Of a DNA stretch of 35,951 bases, positions 31,104-35,951 are shown in pieces. The stretch is from Solimonas sp964507195 (GTDB lineage Bacteria; Pseudomonadota; Gammaproteobacteria; Nevskiales; Nevskiaceae), in assembly GCA_964507195.1 (NCBI GenBank), contig CAZDPA010000020.1:1-35951 (forward strand), read 5' to 3'. The notes beneath the pieces were generated by a model. That model saw only the letters and a program-made list of their open reading frames with translations. It had not been told where the DNA came from and made no database searches. The position numbers and the translations under genes were made by a program. Position 1 is the first letter of the stretch; every line of letters starts with the position of its first letter.

Positions 31104-32336
31104 TCAGGCATTCCAGTCCAGCACATGCATCCGGTGCTGGCCGCTCAACCCTTTCAGTTCGGCAACGCGCTCTCCGCTGAACGCGAACTCCGTATCAGTA
31201 GGCAAAGCCTCACGCAGCGCGTCCGATACCAGCACTTCACCGCCGGTGGCCTGCGCGGCAATCCGCGCCGCAAGAATCACGGTGATACCGAAGAAGCGGT
31301 CGCCTTCCTTGATCGGCGTGCCGCAGTGCAGGCCGATGCGCACGCGGATTGGCGTTTCCGGATGACGCCGGCTGAACTCTGCGCACTGAGACTGAATCAC
31401 TGACGCGCACTGCAGCGCCCGGGCCGGTTCCGCGAATGCGAGCAGAAAACCGTCGCCCTGCAGTTCGACTTCCTGCCCACCATGCGCACGCACGGCACGG
31501 CGAACGATGTGGTTGTGCGCCTTGATGACCTGGTGCGCAGCGTGATCGCCGAGGCGCTGGGTCATCGCGGTGAAGCCTTCCATGTCGCTGAAGACGATCG
31601 TCACCGTACCGTCCGCCGCAGTGGATGCGCTGAAGTCCGGCCGACGCAGCTCGACTGCGGCGATCACGGCGTCGAGTGAGCTGCGCACAACACGCTTGGC
31701 CACACCTTCGGCCTCGGTCTTGAGTGTCATCGCCAGATCGGTCGCGCGGCGGATGCCGAGCGCACCCGCGGCGTTGACCAGACCACCGATCAGTTCGGTC
31801 ACACTCTGCTCTTCAAGTGGAACCGCTTCGACTTCCTCGATCGGGGAGACTGCTGGCAACAGCCATTGGACGAGCAGGTCGGCAGCAAGGATGAGCGTGA
31901 GACCGAGCGCCAATCGCACAGCCATGACCAGGCCAACGGCAATCCACAGCGCGAACGTTGCGGTGCCCGCAAGCAGCGCACCGACCAGTTGCGCCAGCGG
32001 CTCGATCGCAGCGGCCGTGACCAGAAACCCTGTCAGCACCAGCATCCAGCGCGCGAGTTCCTTGGGCAGCAGCTGGCGCGTGTCGTGTCCGGACTGTCGC
32101 ACCAGCCATGCACCGATGGGCTCCGCGAAGAACCACAGCACTGCGGACGCCGCGAGCAGCACGCCGATCGAGACCATCGCCGGCAGTTGCTGGCAGAGCC
32201 ATATCGCCGCCGCCTGAGTCGCAGTAAATCCACTCGTGCAAAAAGCCAGTGCGTTCGCCAATGCGCTCACCGCAATCGCGATCGCAAGCAGGCGGCTGCC
32301 GAGCGCAGCCGCGGATTGCTGCGGAAGATTTGTCAC
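31104..32336 (-). CDS. Membrane-bound class III adenylate/guanylate cyclase-like protein
   Basis: 410 residues. Four or five hydrophobic helices (about 13-33, 50-70, 97-117, 120-160) precede a class III cyclase domain (about 240-410). The two metal Asp residues are present: Asp251 (VFSDMEGFT) and Asp295 (LQGDGFLLAF). Arg358 (LAARI) is kept. The usual adenine-selecting Lys is Glu291, and the transition-state Asn is Ile354 (ITVILAARI), so it may use a different nucleotide, be weak, or be regulatory. The start is GTG 32334-32336, overlapping the previous stop (GTGA). It is probably translationally coupled to the DUF3047-like gene upstream. Confidence 0.85.
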   Translation of the reverse strand: MTNLPQQSAAALGSRLLAIAIAVSALANALAFCTSGFTATQAAAIWLCQQLPAMVSIGVLLAASAVLWFFAEPIGAWLVRQSGHDTRQLLPKELARWMLVLTGFLVTAAAIEPLAQLVGALLAGTATFALWIAVGLVMAVRLALGLTLILAADLLVQWLLPAVSPIEEVEAVPLEEQSVTELIGGLVNAAGALGIRRATDLAMTLKTEAEGVAKRVVRSSLDAVIAAVELRRPDFSASTAADGTVTIVFSDMEGFTAMTQRLGDHAAHQVIKAHNHIVRRAVRAHGGQEVELQGDGFLLAFAEPARALQCASVIQSQCAEFSRRHPETPIRVRIGLHCGTPIKEGDRFFGITVILAARIAAQATGGEVLVSDALREALPTDTEFAFSGERVAELKGLSGQHRMHVLDWNA

Positions 32337-33490
32337 GCCTGCACGGTGACGCGGCCATCCGCATCGGCAAGCGAGATGCTGCGATAGCGGCACTTGCCGA
32401 CGCCGCGCTGGAAGGCCGTGTTCGCGATCAGCCATACGCCGACAATCTCGTGCGGCAGTTCGCCGCCAATGGCCTTGCGGTAGTCGGCGACCAGATCGCG
32501 CTTTTCGTTGAGCCACTGACCCAGCTCGCTGGTGCCGCTGCGCACGACCCAATGCGTCTCGCGCTGGTCCCACCACGGCAACGGACATTGGAAGATCGTG
32601 GCGACCGGCAGCGCTGCACTCCACATCCATGTCAGATCAAGACCATTGTCGAACTCGACTGCGATCGACAGGTAGTCATGCGTCGGCTGGATGTGCTCGG
32701 CAAGTTCCGATGGCAGCTGCTCGACGCACCAGGCCCACGACAGGGTCGATGCCGAGGTCAGCGTTCGCCGCACCGGAAACTGGATGATGCCGACGTCGGC
32801 GTGCGTATCGCAGCACAGCGCGCGGCCATCGCTGTCCGGCCTGTAGATCTCGCCGTCGCCGAGACGCCAGAGATAGTCCCAGCCGGCCGGTGGGCGCGTC
32901 GGCTGTTGCATGCGTTGCAATACCGGACCGAACAAGGCCGCGTCATGTCTGGCAGCTGCCTGCAACGCGGCCTGCTCGTCGTCGCGCCAGCGGATCACGG
33001 CAACGACAAATTCACCGGTGAGCGCCTCGCGCCCAATGGCCGGATCGAACTGGCCATTGCGATCGGCGAACTCTCCGGACGGCTTGCAGGTCAGCTGCAG
33101 GGCGCCGCCCGCGCCGGCATCGATCGCGCAGCCTTCACCCATCAGCTTGGCAATCGGCGCGTTGCCGATGCGATACCACAAGCCGACCTGCGGCCCGAAG
33201 CCGACATCGAGGCCGCGCGACGCATACACCCGACCATGCGCGAGCACGGTGACGCGCTCATTCGCGGTGAAGATCACGCCACCCGGCATCCAGCCGGGTT
33301 CGCTGCCGGTCACGGTGATCCAGTCGCAGCGCTTGACCTGATTCGACAGCTTTTCGAGCACCGAATCGACGCGCTGGCGGAAGGCGGCGGTGTCCGGCAC
33401 ATTGGCCTCACCCTTGAAACGACGTTTCAGGCGCGAAGCCATGAACCGCAGGGTCGTCGGCAGTGCGGAAGGGGCGTTGCGGATGGGCAT
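32333..33490 (-). CDS. DUF3047-like protein with an N-terminal beta domain
   Basis: 385 residues without a clear signal peptide. A beta-rich N-terminal part (ANERVTVLAHGRVYASRG, GLWYRIG, CAIDAGAGGALQLTC) resembles LecA/galactose-binding-like domains. The C-terminal half has TLSWAWCVEQLPSEL, HDYLSIAVEFDNGLDLTWMW, THWVVRSGTSELGQWLNEKRDLVADYRKAIGGELP (in parts) and VGVWLIANTA, matching the pattern of DUF3047. Function is unknown. Start ATG 33490 has no good SD; Met17 is an alternative. Its stop overlaps the cyclase GTG, suggesting the two act together. Confidence 0.75.
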   Translation of the reverse strand: MPIRNAPSALPTTLRFMASRLKRRFKGEANVPDTAAFRQRVDSVLEKLSNQVKRCDWITVTGSEPGWMPGGVIFTANERVTVLAHGRVYASRGLDVGFGPQVGLWYRIGNAPIAKLMGEGCAIDAGAGGALQLTCKPSGEFADRNGQFDPAIGREALTGEFVVAVIRWRDDEQAALQAAARHDAALFGPVLQRMQQPTRPPAGWDYLWRLGDGEIYRPDSDGRALCCDTHADVGIIQFPVRRTLTSASTLSWAWCVEQLPSELAEHIQPTHDYLSIAVEFDNGLDLTWMWSAALPVATIFQCPLPWWDQRETHWVVRSGTSELGQWLNEKRDLVADYRKAIGGELPHEIVGVWLIANTAFQRGVGKCRYRSISLADADGRVTVQA

Positions 33491-33642
33491 GAGCAGTTCG
33501 ACGACGTGTCAGGAGATGCATCAACCGTACACGGTCACGGGCTGCGGCGAAACGCCCCTCACGGGTAGCTCCAGAGCGCACTGCTTTGGTGCTCTTTAAC
33601 CCAGATGAAATCCAGGTCCGTCATTGCGTTCGCGCGGCCATC

Positions 33643-33659
33643 CCCGGGTTGCACCCGGG
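33643..33659 (-). terminator. Hairpin after the DUF1295 gene
   Basis: CCCGGGT (33643-33649) and ACCCGGG (33653-33659), perfect 7-bp arms with a 3-base loop, lie 7 bases past the stop of the DUF1295 gene. There is no T tract on the minus strand. The 176-bp spacer up to the DUF3047-like gene otherwise holds nothing evident. Confidence 0.45.
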
Positions 33660-33666
33660 CTACGCG

Positions 33667-34590
33667 CTAGAACGCGCGCGGCACAAAGCGCGGCGTGCGT
33701 CGCTGGTATTCCGGATAGTCCGGATACTTGTGGTTCTGCACCTTTTCACCGAGCTTGGAGCTGCCCTGGAAGATCAGCATCAGCATCAGGCAGCCGGCAA
33801 CCGTCCAGTTGAGGTGACCGGTCGCGGCGACGCTGAACAGGAAGAACAGGATCCACAACGCCTGTTCGGCGAAATAGTTCGGGTGCCGCGAGCGCGACCA
33901 CAGGCCGCTGGTGATGAAGCCACGCGCGTAGTCGCCGTCGACCCGTTCACCGGCCTTGAGACGGCGCTTCTTCTCGTTCTGGAATTTCTGCTGCTGCTCG
34001 TCGGCAATCGCCTCGAAGATCACGAAGCCGATGTACGCCGCCGCGAGCAGCCAGTCGAAGATCCCCAGCGGGCGCGGCGCGTCGGCGGCGAGCACGATCG
34101 GCAGCGCCAGCGCCATCAGCAGGATGTTCTGGTAGATGCAGATGAAGCCGAGATGGAACGCGGTCCAGACCAGGCGGTGTTCCATGAACGGCATCTGCCG
34201 CACATGCGCCCAGCGGTAGTCCTCGTTGCCGCTCCAGAATTTCCAGCTATAGCCGCCATGGCGCGCGAAGTTGAAGGTCAGGCGGATACCCCAGACCGTC
34301 GCCACCGCGGACATCAGCACCATGCGCGGTTCATAGCCGGCCTTGACCGTCAGCAGCCAGGCGTAGATCGGCGGCAGCAGGCTCCACAGCTTGTCGACCT
34401 GCGAGATGTTGCCGGAGAGCTCGCCAAGCACGAAGCACAGCAGCGAGAACCCGATCATCACGACGACCGCGTCGTGGACGAGGCTGTGCTGCAGCGGCGT
34501 CAACGGCTGGTCATAGAACCACACCGCAAACGGCAGCAAGGCCAGCGCGCAGACCAGCACCGCAGTCATGCGCCCCAGCGAGACGACCAT
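33667..34590 (-). CDS. DUF1295 membrane protein (steroid 5alpha-reductase-like)
   Basis: 307 residues with about six to seven transmembrane helices. The C-terminal GLWSRSRHPNYFAEQALWILFFLF and the segment FQGSSKLGEKVQNHKYPDYPEYQRRTPRFVP (in parts) are the hallmark of DUF1295, a family related to steroid 5alpha-reductases and isoprenylcysteine methyltransferases. It may reduce a C=C bond in a lipid or steroid ring, using NADPH. Its start ATG overlaps the KstD-like stop as TGATG, so the two form an operon. With the Delta1-dehydrogenase-like partner, chemistry on steroid ring A is suggested. Confidence 0.85.
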   Translation of the reverse strand: MVVSLGRMTAVLVCALALLPFAVWFYDQPLTPLQHSLVHDAVVVMIGFSLLCFVLGELSGNISQVDKLWSLLPPIYAWLLTVKAGYEPRMVLMSAVATVWGIRLTFNFARHGGYSWKFWSGNEDYRWAHVRQMPFMEHRLVWTAFHLGFICIYQNILLMALALPIVLAADAPRPLGIFDWLLAAAYIGFVIFEAIADEQQQKFQNEKKRRLKAGERVDGDYARGFITSGLWSRSRHPNYFAEQALWILFFLFSVAATGHLNWTVAGCLMLMLIFQGSSKLGEKVQNHKYPDYPEYQRRTPRFVPRAF

Positions 34591-35951
34591 CAGGCAGCTG
34601 CCTTGACCGCGCTACCGGCCTGCGCCATGTCCATTGCCGCAACGTAGGCGAAGGTCATTGCAGGGCCCAGGGTTGAACCGGCGCCAGCATAGGTCGGGCC
34701 CATCACAGCGGCGGAGGTGTTGCCGACCGCGTAGAGGCCGCCGATGACGCTGCCATCTTCACGCAGCACGCGCGCCTGCGGATCGACGTTGAGACCGCCC
34801 TTGGTGCCGATCTCGCCCGGATACATCGGCACCGCGTAGTACGGCGCCTTCTCGATCGGGCCGAGGCAGGTGTTCGGCTTGACGCTCGGATCGCTGTAGT
34901 AGCGATCGATCGCGGTCTCGCCCTTGTGGAACTCGGTATCGACGCCGGTCTTCGCGAAACCGTTCATCTTCTCGACCGTCTTTGCCAGGTTCGCCGCATC
35001 GACGCCGATCTTCGCGGCGAGTGCATCGATCGTCTCGGCCTTGTAGTAGACCTTGTCGAGCCAGTCCTTCGGCAGCTTGGAATCCGGTTCGATCTGGCCG
35101 GGCAGGAAGATGCCCATCGGATACTTGTAGCGGAAGGTGGCGTCGAACACGAGCCAGGCCGGCACACAGCCATTGCCCTTCGCATCGTCGGCGTACATCG
35201 CGTTGCGGAAGTCCGGATAGGCCGCAGCTTCGTTGACGAAGCGCAGGCCCTTCCTGTTGACCGCGACGCAGCCCGGCATGCCGCGTTCGACGAACAGCGT
35301 GATTTGCTGCGCCGCATCCGGCTTGTTGACCGTCGGCGAACCCCAGACCTTGTCCATGTGCTTGAGCGAAGCGCCGAGCGCCTGACCGGCACGGATGCCA
35401 TCGCCATGATTGATCGGCGGCGCGGCGGTCCATTCGACTTTCGTCGGCTTGGCGAGGTATTGCTCGCGCATCTGCTGGTTGGATTCGAAACCGCCGCAGG
35501 CGAGCACGACACCCCGCCTGGCGCGATAGCGCAGCGTGCGGCCGTTGTGCTCGACCACCGTGCCGACGACGCGCCCACCCTCCTCGATCAGCGACGACAG
35601 GCCGGTCTTCAGCTGCAGCGGAATCCTGTTCTGCAGCATCGCGTAGCGCAGCGTCGAGACCATCGCCTGACCGAGCACCTGGCGGCGATCGCGANNNNNN
35701 NNNNCCGCGCGAGAACAGCGTGTGCGCCTCGATCTGGTCCATGCCGATGCGGCCCATCAGCAGCGTGCCCTTGAACGACTCGCGCTGGTTGTCGAACTCA
35801 GGCCCGAGCAGCTTGGCGTCGAACTCGGCCGGCTGCATCGAGCGCCAGCCCTCCTTGCCGCCCGGCTTGTTCGGGTAGTAGTCCGGATACTTCGGCACGT
35901 TGTGATAGACGACGCCGAATTGCTTCGCCATGTAGCGCACCATTTCCGGCG
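34590..35951 (-). CDS. 3-ketosteroid Delta1-dehydrogenase-like flavoprotein, 5' truncated, with internal gap
   Basis: The C-terminal 450 residues or so of an FAD-binding dehydrogenase; the N-terminal FAD motif lies beyond the window end. YPDYYPNKPGGKEGWRSMQP is close to KstD-type enzymes, and the C-terminal GGLNVDPQARVLREDGSVIGGLY, then AVGNTSAAVMGPTYAGAGSTLGPAMTFAY is the KstD/fumarate-reductase FAD-binding end. GVVLACGGFESN and GDGIRAGQALGA are also typical. KstD removes hydrogens from C1 and C2 of 3-ketosteroids. The Ns (35695-35704) break the frame; a missing piece of length divisible by three is needed. Related alpha/beta-unsaturated-ketone or flavocytochrome enzymes cannot be excluded. 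Confidence 0.85.
35695..35704. other. Assembly gap (10 N) inside the KstD-like gene
   Basis: The flanks read AHTLFSR on one side and RDRRQVLGQ on the other. Their frames differ by one base if 10 is taken literally, so the real gap length is unknown. Confidence 0.85.

Overview
The window is GC-rich, densely coded chromosomal DNA of a Gram-negative bacterium. A TonB-dependent receptor, several lipoproteins, YaeQ, DbpA, an adjacent Ada/AlkA pair and a YqjD/YqjE/YqjK-like trio point to Gammaproteobacteria. The mix of TonB receptor, many short-chain dehydrogenases, a 3-ketosteroid-dehydrogenase-like flavoprotein and a DUF1295 membrane reductase would suit a steroid- or hydrocarbon-using lineage such as Nevskiales/Solimonadaceae. 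That placement is inference. Three 10-N runs (14261, 21010, 35695) are assembly gaps inside genes. No rRNA, tRNA, CRISPR array, transposase or phage gene was found.

Layout. 1-2526: 5' end of an exported protein gene, then a TonB-dependent receptor (minus). 2844-4325: S41 protease-like lipoprotein (plus), divergent from the receptor across a 317-bp region with a nested inverted repeat. 4341-5880: minus operon TetR / DUF1761 / exported protein, with a 24-bp palindrome over the TetR start codon. 6043-8218: SDR, a 143-bp palindromic element, an LCM-type methyltransferase and a VanZ-like protein (plus). 8200-10043: alkA and ada (minus), the adaptive response to alkylation damage. 10183-12144: large lipoprotein. 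12236-14967: overlapping minus operon of Old Yellow Enzyme, SDR and a HEWGH membrane protein. 15128-18777: FAAH-like amidase and two more SDRs. 18943-21691: VIT-family transporter, yaeQ and dbpA. 21836-22738: unknown exported protein.

22982-30195 looks like an envelope and stress island. It holds a DUF883/Holin-X/YqjK-like operon, a 57-residue membrane protein, a BON lipoprotein, a DUF3943 outer-membrane protein with a PAP2 phosphatase, a phospholipase-D-type lipoprotein paired with a small unknown lipoprotein, and a periplasmic protein with three BON domains. 30505-33490 carries peptide deformylase (def), a membrane class III nucleotidyl cyclase with unusual active-site residues, and a DUF3047-like protein overlapping it. 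33667-35951 pairs a DUF1295 membrane protein with a 5'-truncated KstD-like flavoprotein.

The strongest non-coding signals are: (1) a family of dispersed CCCTCTCCC/GGGAGAGGG palindromes at five places, three between convergent genes and one inside the leader of an SDR gene, where it is spanned by a 38-codon open frame; (2) the 143-bp palindrome at 6818-6960 whose left tip contains the SDR stop codon; (3) the TetR palindrome; (4) the nested repeat at 2622-2671. No single stretch is clearly a new system. The best candidates are the envelope-lipid island, the HEWGH protein tied to the OYE/SDR operon, and the repeat-spanning leader ORF.
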